64,000 bases of DNA from CALGDE01 sp964655355 (GTDB taxonomy: Bacteria > Cyanobacteriota > Cyanobacteriia > CACIAM-69d), in the NCBI GenBank assembly GCA_964655355.1, contig CAZZMD010000010.1, positions 1-64,000 on the forward strand, read 5' to 3'. The notes beneath the pieces are model-generated. The model worked only from the letters and a program-made list of their open reading frames with translations. It had not been told where the DNA came from and did no database searches. Of this stretch, positions 28,094 to 35,887 are shown piece by piece. The translations under genes and the position numbers were made by a program. Each line of letters starts with the position of its first letter. Positions within the stretch are counted from its first letter, which is position 1.

Positions 28094-28293
28094 TGCTCCA
28101 TTTAATGACCCTTGCAGAAAATATCAGCACTGACCCAATGGGTATCGTTGGGGGTGTCGGCATAACAATTGAAGTCTATATGCTGTTTCAATTGAATGGT
28201 TACGTCAAAGACGTTGCAAAGTCGCTATCCCTTCAGCAGTTAGACATCACTAAGATTCTTTATGAATTAAGCCGAAACTACAACGACAGATAG
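28093..28293 (+). CDS. Small hydrophobic protein at the end of the rightward block
   Basis: A 66-residue product with one moderately hydrophobic segment (MGIVGGVGITIEVYMLFQLN, about residues 16-35) followed by a polar helix. The start overlaps the previous stop (TAATG), so it is part of the operon. Size and layout fit a small membrane protein such as a holin or a membrane-coat component. The hydrophobic stretch is interrupted by Glu, so membrane insertion is uncertain. A terminator follows 24 bases after its stop. Confidence 0.6.
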   Translation: MLHLMTLAENISTDPMGIVGGVGITIEVYMLFQLNGYVKDVAKSLSLQQLDITKILYELSRNYNDR

Positions 28294-28317
28294 GCTCTTG
28301 TCGCCTCACACCTCAAC

Positions 28318-28361
28318 AATAAAAACCCCACCTAGCGTTATTGCCGGATGGGGTTTCTTTT
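28318..28361. terminator. Bidirectional terminator between convergent element operons
   Basis: The stem AAACCCCA (28322-28329) pairs with TGGGGTTT (28348-28355). It is flanked by an A-run on the left and CTTTTT on the right, so it can work in both directions. It lies exactly between the converging rightward structural-like block and the leftward replication-like block. Confidence 0.8.
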
Positions 28362-28390
28362 TCAACCACGAACACGAAATCGAGCCAGTC

Positions 28391-28768
28391 CTACTTGGCA
28401 GTAGTTTTGCCCTTAAGAGCCTCTCCTACCTTGCCGGTACCAGTGCTAACCATCCCTTCAAGAATAACTTTCATTTCAGGGTCTAACATCAGTTGCTTGG
28501 CTGTCTCTTCCTTTTCTCGACGCTCCCGGTCTTCTTCGAACTTGAAGGCCTCTTTGACCGCCTCAACAGCTTCTTTCGCGTCTTTAAAGATGTGCAAGCC
28601 ATCTTTAAATAGACGCATCAGAACAAAGTCGTGATTGGCTTCGGGAATGTCATGTTCGTTATCCCACATACTTCGAGTAACGGCCATCTTAGCCATTCGA
28701 GTTTTCAGACTCGCAGGGGGGCGCTTTTTCTTTTCAGTAGCCGTTATTTGGATTGTTTCGTCTAGCAT
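28391..28768 (-). CDS. Lys/Glu-rich unknown protein, last gene of the replication-like block
   Basis: A 125-residue, highly charged protein (EKKKRPPASLKTRMAKMAVT near the start; a long helix with EAVEAVKEAFKFEEDRERRE). No recognised domain. A good ribosome site (GAGG) precedes the ATG. The central charged helix probably forms a coiled coil. It closes the leftward operon and is followed by the bidirectional terminator. There is no basis for assigning a function. Confidence 0.65.
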   Translation of the reverse strand: MLDETIQITATEKKKRPPASLKTRMAKMAVTRSMWDNEHDIPEANHDFVLMRLFKDGLHIFKDAKEAVEAVKEAFKFEEDRERREKEETAKQLMLDPEMKVILEGMVSTGTGKVGEALKGKTTAK

Positions 28769-28845
28769 TTTCTTTCCTCAACTCTTTCAATAGTTTATCG
28801 AAGTAATTAAACAATGTCGATCGTCTCTAGATAAGAATTACTGAT

Positions 28846-29391
28846 CTAGAAGGGTCCGTGATCCTCAAGGTCTTTAATTCTTGGGGTTTTACGGTCTTGA
28901 ATGTCCTCCAGGAAGGTAATTAAGGCATAGTCAGTCGTGTCCAGAACTTCACCATTAATTACATCCACCTGTCGCCATGTTGGGTCTTGGATAGTGACAT
29001 TCGCTAGGTATTGCCCCAAGTAGTCCATGACCTTGAAAAAGTCATTGCGACCATCCAAGGTCACACCATTACCTATTTGGTGATTATCTCGATTGCTAAT
29101 CGAACAGGTAGCCGGGTAGAAGAGTCTACCGTTGTTTTCAGTTTCCCAAATGGTGTAAATCTGCCAAGTCCCATGAATGTGTACCTTGACGATCCTCCCT
29201 GAGAAATGAATCCCTCCCATCAGGGGGAATGGTGGAGTCTTGCGTACACGCTTATAACCTGTCCCTGCCTTGGTCTTTAAGCGTGGTTCATGACAGGCGC
29301 TACACCGATCAGAGCCTGTTGAATAGCCCTGACACTCACGACACCATTTAAGGTCGGATAAATCTACAAATTCACCTAGTGGTAGTTCCAT
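28846..29391 (-). CDS. Zinc-ribbon protein of the element
   Basis: A 181-residue protein that opens with an acidic stretch and a zinc ribbon: CRECQGYSTGSDRCSACHEP gives a C-x2-C-x10-C-x2-C pattern (about residues 17-34). The remainder (about 45-181) has beta-type strands (GRIVKVHIHGTWQIYTIWET) and no known domain. It begins directly after the stop of the upstream gene (TAAATG). Zinc ribbons of this kind are common in replication and transcription proteins of mobile elements. The specific role is unknown. Confidence 0.68.
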   Translation of the reverse strand: MELPLGEFVDLSDLKWCRECQGYSTGSDRCSACHEPRLKTKAGTGYKRVRKTPPFPLMGGIHFSGRIVKVHIHGTWQIYTIWETENNGRLFYPATCSISNRDNHQIGNGVTLDGRNDFFKVMDYLGQYLANVTIQDPTWRQVDVINGEVLDTTDYALITFLEDIQDRKTPRIKDLEDHGPF

Positions 29392-29781
29392 TTATTGTTT
29401 CTCCCCTTTAGCCCATGGTGCTGTGTTGGATTTATAAAAAATCCCCCTATCAATCATTTCCTTTGCTCGTGTTTGGCACCAGCTAATATTCCAGTCAACA
29501 CTTAAAAAGGAAAAACGAAACATTCCATTAAATACCCACTCAGAGGTAGTCCACTGGTCAGGCTGAAGGCTGAAAGAAAAATGATAGGGACGACTTTGAG
29601 GAGAAACGCTTGTTTCGATGTAGTTGGAATAGCGACCCAGCCGAAAAAACCAATAATAACCAAGCTTTACAGAGCTGAAAGGACGACGATTGAGATATCC
29701 CTCTTTACGACCGATAACAATCCTCTCAAAAAGAACAATATCAAAACGCTCCATCCATGGGACGCGATTAAACTCAATCAC
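29392..29781 (-). CDS. Unknown element protein
   Basis: A 129-residue protein rich in aromatic residues (YYWFFRLGRYSNYIETS, WTTSEWVFNGMFRFSFL) and with no recognised domain. It begins at GTG overlapping the preceding stop by four bases (GTGA) and ends one base before the zinc-ribbon gene start, so it is translationally coupled on both sides. There is nothing in the sequence to suggest a function. Confidence 0.6.
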   Translation of the reverse strand: MIEFNRVPWMERFDIVLFERIVIGRKEGYLNRRPFSSVKLGYYWFFRLGRYSNYIETSVSPQSRPYHFSFSLQPDQWTTSEWVFNGMFRFSFLSVDWNISWCQTRAKEMIDRGIFYKSNTAPWAKGEKQ

Positions 29782-30023
29782 TTTATTGCCTCCCCAGCCT
29801 TGATATAAAGAGCGGTAATTTCTGACTCGGACAAAACAAAGGGATTTATGCTTACCCCTTGCATACTGAAAACTAAACTCAATCGAATCCCTACCGGCTC
29901 AAAGTGCTTTAAGCAAGGAATAAAGAAAAAAGTCAAAGGAAGGTTATTCATTGAAACAGTAGCCCCCCTGTCTGGACACTTTGAAGGTCCGACTAGCACG
30001 TAATAATCAAGACTAAATACCAT
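29778..30023 (-). CDS. Small unknown element protein
   Basis: An 81-residue product (MVFSLDYYVLVGPSK...). I chose the ATG at 30023, which overlaps the ATPase gene's end by 11 bases. An earlier in-frame start at 30116 would overlap that gene by over 100 bases and is less likely. It has beta-prone hydrophobic strands (LPLTFFFIPCLKHF) and ends with a helix. No known family. Confidence 0.5.
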   Translation of the reverse strand: MVFSLDYYVLVGPSKCPDRGATVSMNNLPLTFFFIPCLKHFEPVGIRLSLVFSMQGVSINPFVLSESEITALYIKAGEAIK

Positions 30024-31167
30024 AAACCCAGCTAACCTCTCCTTTCTTGTTTCTCCGTAATCTCCAGCCACGGGCTTCCATCTCAGGCTTGTAATCCGTG
30101 AGCCTTTGCCCTGCAATTAATCCTCCTTTATAGGCTTCAGCGATAATCCCTCTGACTTGTGCGCCAGTAACAGAAATTGATTGATCTTCCTTGCCTTTTG
30201 CGATCGCCTCTTCTACAAGTTCTTCATACATTAAAAGGAACTTTTCTAGGATTAGTTGTAATGGCGTGGTGTCATCCTGGGACAGGTCCAGGAAGTCTTT
30301 AACTGCCCATTTAGCGTCCTCAGCAGTTAATCCTCCTAGGTCAATAAGGACAGCGATGATAGGTCTAAAGATTGTCCAATCATCAGTATTGAACATCGAA
30401 GGACTACGCCTAAGATATTTAAAGGCCTCTAGGAAGCTTTCACAGTTATGAATCCTAGACCAATGCCCCCTTAATGCGTTCCTTAGGTTGGTGTAATTAC
30501 ATTCTTCGGGTGCAATTAAATCCTCAATTAAAGGATTGTCGCTGTCTTTCTTTGTTCGAATGAAAATACACCGTCGTTTAAGCTCCGAATATTCAGCCTC
30601 GAAGGGGTAAGACTCGGTGGTACTAAATGCCTTGGGTCCAAACGTCTGAAACCTGATGATAGAGCCCGGTTGAGCACCGCAAATGGTTACCGTTGACGTT
30701 GATCGGTCATAGCCGTATCGGAGCATCGCGAAGCGGTCGTCGTCCTCCACGAAGGCGCGTTTGCAGTCGTCGAACACTAGGCAGTAGTTGGGTACGGGGC
30801 ATTCTTCCAGTTCGTCGTAGCAGGAAATCTTTTTGATGCCCGTACGGATAGACGCAAAGCTAGAACTAGCCCCTAATGGCGTGACCCCTGACAGGGCTGC
30901 AATTACCTTCATTACCTGAGACTTGCCTGATCCAGTAGTCCCTAGCGCTACCAAGATAGGGGCGATATTTAACAGGGCTGTAGGTAGGCACGCAAAAGCA
31001 GACAGGATAGGTAACTGAAGCTCTTGATGGGGAAGAATGATTGACGCTGCAAAGGCATTCTTTACGTTGTCGAACAAAGGTAATCCAGGGTCGTAGGAGT
31101 CTTTGTCAGCCCCTAACATTTCCCTTAGCTCGTTATAGTTTGGTGTCGGTTCGTCTTCTTGTGGCAT
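30013..31167 (-). CDS. P-loop ATPase, helicase/primase-associated type
   Basis: A 384-residue protein with Walker A GTTGSGKS (about residues 76-83) and Walker B YCLVFDDCK. A downstream motif IIRFQTFGPKAFSTTESYP followed by RRCIFIRTKK resembles the arrangement (F-x-T-F-G-P-K-A ... R-x-I-x-I) of DUF3631-like helicases, which go with primases in phages and integrative elements. The C-terminus (GWRLRRNKKGEVSWVYGI) looks like a small winged domain, also typical. Most likely it is the element's replicative helicase. A packaging role cannot be excluded because the P-loop also fits the FtsK/HerA consensus. No primase domain is fused or recognised nearby. Confidence 0.7.
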   Translation of the reverse strand: MPQEDEPTPNYNELREMLGADKDSYDPGLPLFDNVKNAFAASIILPHQELQLPILSAFACLPTALLNIAPILVALGTTGSGKSQVMKVIAALSGVTPLGASSSFASIRTGIKKISCYDELEECPVPNYCLVFDDCKRAFVEDDDRFAMLRYGYDRSTSTVTICGAQPGSIIRFQTFGPKAFSTTESYPFEAEYSELKRRCIFIRTKKDSDNPLIEDLIAPEECNYTNLRNALRGHWSRIHNCESFLEAFKYLRRSPSMFNTDDWTIFRPIIAVLIDLGGLTAEDAKWAVKDFLDLSQDDTTPLQLILEKFLLMYEELVEEAIAKGKEDQSISVTGAQVRGIIAEAYKGGLIAGQRLTDYKPEMEARGWRLRRNKKGEVSWVYGI

Positions 31168-31259
31168 GATCGGAATTGCTTTATTGGGGGGAAGTCTTGG
31201 ATTGATGTCCTTGACTCCCCTTTTTCTTTGCTTTATCGGAGGGAAGTCACTAGGGCTAC

Positions 31260-32030
31260 TTAGCCAACACAGCGATGAACAGCCATCGTGGCACTGTCGC
31301 GAGCGCCCTTCTCAGTCATGCCGTAGACCATCAGGATCTCCTGTAGCTCCTTGTGCTTGGTGCCATCACGCAGGGTTTTGAGAATCCAATCCAGCCGCTC
31401 GTCTGCCTTTTCAGCTTCGGATTTGTAGTTGCGACCACCAGCGCCGCCAGCACTCCAATCCTTGGGAAGGGATAGGGCTTCAAATTCCTTAGACAGGGTG
31501 ACAGGCTCGGCTCGCAGGTACCGCTCTAGGCGCTCTGCTTTCTTGGGGTCGTTGTCATCCATGTCCTCAATCATCTCGAAGACATCATCGAACGGTCCAA
31601 AGGTCAGATTGCCCCGGAAGCCATCGGCTAGACGCAAGGTTTCAGGTTTTGCGTCGCCACTCCCAGGGTGGGTGACACGCTCGGTTAATAGGTGCTCTAA
31701 TAGCCAACGCTCCAGGCGACCCGGCTCACACTCAATCGACTGCAACTTGCCATCATCATCCTTACCCAGCCACCACGCTTTAACGGTGTGCTTTTTGGAG
31801 TACAGGTCAATAAACAGGTTGTGAGGCTTCATGGGGTCCAAGTCTTTGTGTAGGTACCCCGTTTGAGCCAGTGTGCTACCCATCATCAATAAGCGGTATC
31901 CGCCATCGGCACCAAGTTCAATCAGTTTCGCTTCAGAAAAGGTAATGTCTAGTTGTCCTCCAAAGTTTTCCTTGTTCACGATTTCAGAGAAATCACTCCC
32001 TTTTTTGGGAGCCATGATCATGTAAGACAT
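31260..32030 (-). CDS. Unknown protein preceding the ATPase
   Basis: A 256-residue acidic protein (first possible ATG at 32030; ATGs also at 32021 and 32015). The first ~140 residues contain beta-type segments (GGQLDITFSEAKLIELGADG, HTVKAWWLGKDDDGKLQSIE). The C-terminal third is helical and charged (FEMIEDMDDNDPKKAERLER) and ends ETQ-free in a short helix before VHRCVG. It lies 92 bases before the ATPase gene in the same direction. This position just before a replicative ATPase would suit an initiator, primase-like or single-strand-binding partner, but no motif confirms it. Confidence 0.65.
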   Translation of the reverse strand: MSYMIMAPKKGSDFSEIVNKENFGGQLDITFSEAKLIELGADGGYRLLMMGSTLAQTGYLHKDLDPMKPHNLFIDLYSKKHTVKAWWLGKDDDGKLQSIECEPGRLERWLLEHLLTERVTHPGSGDAKPETLRLADGFRGNLTFGPFDDVFEMIEDMDDNDPKKAERLERYLRAEPVTLSKEFEALSLPKDWSAGGAGGRNYKSEAEKADERLDWILKTLRDGTKHKELQEILMVYGMTEKGARDSATMAVHRCVG

Positions 32031-32097
32031 TGCAGTTGATTGATTGTGTTGATATTTGGAATAAGTCAGTTTAAAGGACTTAGCTTAGGTCCGTTGA

Positions 32098-32517
32098 CTA
32101 GCGATGCAATCCCGGCTTAACCCCAGCGTCCCTATAAAAGTCAAGCTGATTAAAGACAGGCGTAAACCAGTAATTAACCCCGTCAGAAGTTTTAGCGACA
32201 GTAGTCCATTCGGTGAGTGCTGCTTGAGGACATTTAATGATTGCAGAGCCCTTTTGTGGCTCATTTACCTCCCAACCCCGAGATTCCGCAAACTGCTTAA
32301 TGCTCGAATAAAAGGTCAACGGCACATAAAGTCTTTCGTTGTTACATGCGTCTTCAATGTTTATGTATATTGAATTCCAGTTTTTCAATCCTGTGTGTTC
32401 TTCTAGGTCGTAGTTTTCATTCAACCAAGGTCTAAAGTTTTCAACCCAAAAAGCATTGTTACATGGTCCCTCAATGGAGACAGTTACTAAGCTATTCATC
32501 TCCTTCAAACTCCCCAT
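32098..32517 (-). CDS. Unknown element protein
   Basis: A 139-residue protein (start at 32517, or at the ATG at 32499, which overlaps the upstream stop by eight bases). The sequence mixes aromatic and acidic residues (FWVENFRPWLNENYDLEEHT, then IKQFAESRGWEVNEP) and includes a stretch like a small globular enzyme or ligand-binding domain. No family recognised. It is coupled to the preceding 121-residue gene. Confidence 0.6.
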   Translation of the reverse strand: MGSLKEMNSLVTVSIEGPCNNAFWVENFRPWLNENYDLEEHTGLKNWNSIYINIEDACNNERLYVPLTFYSSIKQFAESRGWEVNEPQKGSAIIKCPQAALTEWTTVAKTSDGVNYWFTPVFNQLDFYRDAGVKPGLHR

Positions 32518-32857
32518 TGATGATTGCCTTTAGGCGATTCTCTTCCTTGATTAGGAGAGACTTCAGTCGAGCAAACATCTCTTCAACTCGTTCCTTGTCG
32601 CCAGTCAAAGGATGCAATTCTCCAATCACTCCAAACACAGCTCCGAATGCACTGATAGGCACTAAGGCGTTCATGAAGCACAGCTCAAACAGCTCAATAA
32701 ATGCACAGTAAGACTCGTGGATCAATACGGTCGTGCAATTGTCTCTCTCAAATCGCCCCAAGTGAAAGTTGGTAGACCCAATAGCCTGCAAAACTTCCTT
32801 CTGGCGTCGTTTGGCTGCGTGTTCCGTGGTATAGCCTTTCTGGTCTCGAATACCCAT
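32492..32857 (-). CDS. Unknown element protein
   Basis: A 121-residue product starting at the ATG at 32857, chosen because an excellent ribosome site (GGAGG) lies 6-7 bases upstream and the upstream gene stops two bases before it. The N-terminus is basic (MGIRDQKGYTTEHAAKRRQK), the middle is hydrophobic (FIELFELCFMNALVPISAFG) and the C-terminus is a charged helix. The hydrophobic middle may be a membrane-associated or buried helix. Function unknown. Confidence 0.65.
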   Translation of the reverse strand: MGIRDQKGYTTEHAAKRRQKEVLQAIGSTNFHLGRFERDNCTTVLIHESYCAFIELFELCFMNALVPISAFGAVFGVIGELHPLTGDKERVEEMFARLKSLLIKEENRLKAIINGEFEGDE

Positions 32858-32858
32858 C

Positions 32859-33299
32859 TTAATCCTCCAAAAAGTCAATTGAATGTGTTTTGATCATCTG
32901 CTTTGTAATTACCCTGCTCAAAGGTAATTTTGTTTTCTTCGACAGCTTTAAACGGTTGTTTGCCCTGCACACAATAAACAGTCTGTTGTGTGCTTGGGGT
33001 TGCTGCCATTCGAGCCATTGAATCTTGAGCCGGAAAATTTCAGAGATGAAACCCTTTGCTTCATAAAAAAACGTTTCACCCTTGTAATCGACCCTAAAAT
33101 CTACTCTCCAATGAAGAGGCTTAAATAGCTCAGTAGATGGCTTAAGCAATAGTGGGTATTGCACTGTTATTGCTTTGCTTCCATACCTCCTGACCAGTTC
33201 TAGATAGACTTCAGATTCATACTTAGAATCGAATTTAATCCCCGCTATCGTCGTCGGAATGGGCTTGATAGAATTCCTGTTTGTACGCTTGTAAGTCAA
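32859..33299 (-). CDS. DUF1064-like PD-(D/E)XK nuclease
   Basis: A 146-residue protein with the layout of phage DUF1064 nucleases. GIKFDSKYESEVYLELVRR (Glu28/Glu30 in the first helix) is followed by HWRVDFRVDYKG (Asp67) and FYEAKGF (Glu80-x-Lys82), then a helix with FRLKIQWLEW. Asp...Glu-x-Lys is the PD-(D/E)XK catalytic triad, fully kept. Members are thought to process recombination or replication intermediates. It overlaps the upstream gene by 65 bases, which is long but has no better start. The position before the helicase-like ATPase supports a role in element replication. Confidence 0.75.
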   Translation of the reverse strand: MTYKRTNRNSIKPIPTTIAGIKFDSKYESEVYLELVRRYGSKAITVQYPLLLKPSTELFKPLHWRVDFRVDYKGETFFYEAKGFISEIFRLKIQWLEWQQPQAHNRLFIVCRANNRLKLSKKTKLPLSRVITKQMIKTHSIDFLED

Positions 33300-33582
33300 A
33301 GTCGTAAGCCTCGTCTAGTAAGTCGTGCATTTCTTCTCTTGAAAGAATGCTTTGCAAGGGCTTAATAAGCATTCTCCGGATCTTGTCTAAGACGAAAGAA
33401 CGATTAAAGTACCAATAAGCCATTTCCCCATCAATCAGTTTTGATTTTCTTGGGGCGTCAGACCTAACCTTTGTCATTAAGGTTTTGTTGTCCCAGTTCA
33501 AGTGGTCAGGTTGGATGGTCTTGTAAAGGGGGTTAAACTTTGCTTGCCACCATCCCCGATGTGGAACATTGAAGTCTCCCAT
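33235..33582 (-). CDS. Unknown element protein
   Basis: A 115-residue protein. The ATG at 33582 is preferred over a TTG at 33624 because GAGG lies about 8 bases upstream of it. It opens MGDFNVPHRGWWQAKFNPLY and ends in an acidic helix (EEMHDLLDEAYDFDLQAYKQ). No known family. It overlaps the nuclease gene. Confidence 0.55.
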   Translation of the reverse strand: MGDFNVPHRGWWQAKFNPLYKTIQPDHLNWDNKTLMTKVRSDAPRKSKLIDGEMAYWYFNRSFVLDKIRRMLIKPLQSILSREEMHDLLDEAYDFDLQAYKQEFYQAHSDDDSGD

Positions 33583-33715
33583 CAAAGCGCCTCTTTTTGA
33601 AATCTGTGAATTCAAAATAGACAAAAATAAAAGGGATTGTCAACCCCTTTAAGATAAATTATTTTGATTTCAATTATAGGCTTAGCTTATTTAAAGACTT
33701 AAGGCCCTGCTGTAG

Positions 33716-33928
33716 CTAGTCGTAGGGCACTTCTTCACATTCAAAGTCTTCTTCGGGTTCCTCTTCATCTTCCCCGTATCTTTTCTCGTCAAGTTCTTTT
33801 ACATACTTTTCTGCGAGGCGAATATACTCCATTGGAACCCAAAGACTTTTTCGGGGTGACTTGGATTTATATTTACTTGGAATTCCAGCCCCTTTTCTTC
33901 TTCCGCCCCTACCATCTCCTTTTGGCAT
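33716..33928 (-). CDS. Small GGRRKGAG-type protein, probable DNA-binding regulator
   Basis: A 70-residue product with the N-terminal basic motif GRGGRRKGAGIPSKYKSKSP, which is common in small phage and plasmid proteins, followed by a short strand-helix (SLWVPMEYIRLAEKYVKELD) like a ribbon-helix-helix unit and a very acidic tail. It is the first gene of the leftward operon, directly beside the 744-base control region. Inference: it regulates the operon or the integrase. Confidence 0.65.
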   Translation of the reverse strand: MPKGDGRGGRRKGAGIPSKYKSKSPRKSLWVPMEYIRLAEKYVKELDEKRYGEDEEEPEEDFECEEVPYD

Positions 33929-34468
33929 TTGACTTTAATCCCCGAACAAGCTACTTATTAAAGATTTTAGTTCAATAAAACCAACACGTCCGTTACCATT
34001 AGCGGCTTATCGCAAAGGCAGCTCATCAATAAGTTCAGCTTATCAATTCAGGGGTGACCCCCCATGCTTTCTGGTCAACTCATAGAGTGTACTCATAGAG
34101 TTACAGAATAAGCATGTACCCCCCCTGCTAAATCAGCCCATTTTTGTTCATTCTGAACACTTTTCACTATCTATCGATAATTTGAGCTTATCGGCTCCCT
34201 ATAGACCTATTTTTTTCTTTAGTAACTCGTCCTGTGGGGGTGGTTCTGAAGCGCAGTAGATTTCACCCTATATATAGGTATTTGCGATGAGGGGTCAGAC
34301 CCCCTATTCATTTGAGGTTTGAAGTTGTCTCAATTTGCGACAGCCTGGATCGGCACACTCCCAACGCTTCCGTGATCAGCTTGCTAGGGATGCCTACCTT
34401 AGATCTCGTATCGAAACCAGAGCACTCCATTTAAAATGCAAGCCCATTTTCTGAGCTATGCGAGCTTT

Positions 34469-34484
34469 TACCGAACGTTCGGTA
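34469..34484. promoter_or_regulatory. 16-bp perfect palindrome, candidate operator
   Basis: TACCGAACGTTCGGTA is perfectly self-complementary. It lies in the control region downstream of the integrase gene and upstream of the replication-like operon. The symmetry suggests a dimeric regulator site. Confidence 0.55.
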
Positions 34485-34534
34485 CAAACTCCCCCCATAA
34501 ATTTTGGATGCTTACTGGGTGGGACTCTATAGAT

Positions 34535-34568
34535 CAAAAAAATACCCCCAAGAAAATCCCTGAGGGTG
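34535..34568 (-). terminator. Probable terminator of the integrase gene
   Basis: Read on the minus strand, ACCCTCA pairs with TGGGGGT (one G-T pair) across a 10-base loop. A and seven T residues follow. It lies about 105 bases after the integrase stop codon. Confidence 0.65.
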
Positions 34569-34672
34569 TGTAGTTGACTTGTGTCAGTCCTGCAAGTCAT
34601 TTCTGTGTTAGAGCATGATATTCACCTACTCACATCTTCGATCGGCACTGTGCTTGGATGCTTCTATTGTAC

Positions 34673-35887
34673 TTATTCACTACTAGGTAAAATCACATCC
34701 CCATGTAGTCCGATGTAGTTTTCTTGTACGGTCTTGGTGGTAGTGTGACCTGCGATTTTAGCAGCCCCTACAACGCCGATCCTGGGGTCATTGGCTGCTT
34801 CAGTCAGTAGCGTATGCCTGATGTTTTTGGGTGGCTGATATGGGACGCCAGCACGTTCTAATGCAGGTTTCCACACTCTCCGTCGCCAGTTGCCCATATC
34901 GATTGCAGCACCATCTGGTTTAGTAAAGACCAATCGCTTTTTGTTGCCAGCTTTACTGAACACACTGCAAGCTACTTGAAGCATGGTTGGCGTTAATGGC
35001 AAAACCCTAGTCCTACCTGTTTTGGTAGTTTTCTCTATTAGAGCGTGCCCCTTGCCTACATTTGAATGGTCCCTAGTCCTAGACCTTCTAATTTTGACAG
35101 TCTCTAAAAGAATGTCAAAATCTTTCCTTTTCAAGCCTATAACCTCACCTACTCTCAACCCAGACTCAAACCAAAAAACAACCATGTCGTGATAATGGCA
35201 TGTTTCCCAGTATTTGCTTTCTGAATCACAGGTAGGCAAACGAAACTCTTCTAATACTTTCTTTTTCTCTTCTTCAGTAAATCCTTTTCTTTCTTCTTTT
35301 ACCTTTCTACTTTTAATAACTAAATTTTTATAAGAATTTTTCCCTTTTATTAGTCCTTCATCTAAAGCCCAGTCAATGCACTTCTTTATGTGCGCAATGT
35401 ATCGGTTGACTGTTTTTGGAGAATTGGAAATCCTTAGCAACCAATCAGTATCAGTCCATTCAGGGTCGAAATGATTGATCCATCGCTCCACCCATTTGTA
35501 GTGGTTGTTGTAGGTCTCTTCACTCAGGTTTAGGGTTTGAATCCATTCATTCCATATCACTGCCAGCATCGTGTAATGCACACCTGGGATCTGACCTTGG
35601 TAATTATCCTGATTCGCGATCGCAACACCATCGGGCGCAATCATTCCCTTGTAGCGATCCAGGGAAAAATCAAACTCACCCCGCAGAATATCCCCGTTCA
35701 TCAGATCTGCTACCCGTTGCACTTCAGAGCGGTTAGGGTTGGTATCGCTTAGCCCGGTGAACAGATACCGCCGCTTACCTGCGTAGAGCTTGCTAGGGAT
35801 AGAGATGCGTAGCTTACGACGATCTGCCGAGATATTGCACTGATTGCGCTTGTAACCTTGCTTTCTTGCTTTAACCACAACAAACAC
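34673..35887 (-). CDS. int: Tyrosine recombinase (integrase)
   Basis: The 404-residue product has an N-terminal arm-binding domain of the DUF3596 type (about 1-75, RKLRISIPSKLYAGKRRYLF), a core-binding SAM-like domain (about 95-185) and the catalytic domain (about 195-395). Catalytic residues seen are the Arg in FESGLRVGEVIGL, the second Arg in KNIRHTLLTEAA, a His in AGHTTTKTVQENY and the Tyr nucleophile in ENYIG. The first His of the usual H-x-x-R box is Lys here (K-N-I-R), a known variation. It starts with GTG at 35887. It drives integration into tRNA-Val, whose intact copy lies 414 bases away. Confidence 0.93.
   Translation of the reverse strand: MFVVVKARKQGYKRNQCNISADRRKLRISIPSKLYAGKRRYLFTGLSDTNPNRSEVQRVADLMNGDILRGEFDFSLDRYKGMIAPDGVAIANQDNYQGQIPGVHYTMLAVIWNEWIQTLNLSEETYNNHYKWVERWINHFDPEWTDTDWLLRISNSPKTVNRYIAHIKKCIDWALDEGLIKGKNSYKNLVIKSRKVKEERKGFTEEEKKKVLEEFRLPTCDSESKYWETCHYHDMVVFWFESGLRVGEVIGLKRKDFDILLETVKIRRSRTRDHSNVGKGHALIEKTTKTGRTRVLPLTPTMLQVACSVFSKAGNKKRLVFTKPDGAAIDMGNWRRRVWKPALERAGVPYQPPKNIRHTLLTEAANDPRIGVVGAAKIAGHTTTKTVQENYIGLHGDVILPSSE

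Larger units (their letters stand above)
33929..34672. promoter_or_regulatory. Control region of the element: palindromes and short repeats
   Basis: These 744 bases lie between the leftward replication-like operon and the integrase gene and have no convincing gene. They hold several symmetric elements: GGGGTGACCCC (34051-34061); a CATGCTT...AAGCATG inverted pair around two direct copies of ACTCATAGAGT (34078-34088 and 34091-34101); GTTCATTCTGAAC (34146-34158); GGGGTCAGACCCC (34291-34303); and the 16-bp palindrome at 34469. The word GCTTATC recurs near 34014, 34038 and 34187. This is the most likely site of the operon promoter, operators and a replication origin. Confidence 0.6.

Noticed and set aside
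29778..30116. Longer start for the small gene after the ATPase
   Set aside because: It would overlap the ATPase gene by over 100 bases; the ATG at 30023 gives an 11-base overlap like its neighbours.
34394..34600. 68-codon minus-strand ORF in the element control region
   Set aside because: It overlaps a palindrome and the integrase terminator and has no ribosome site or recognisable motif.
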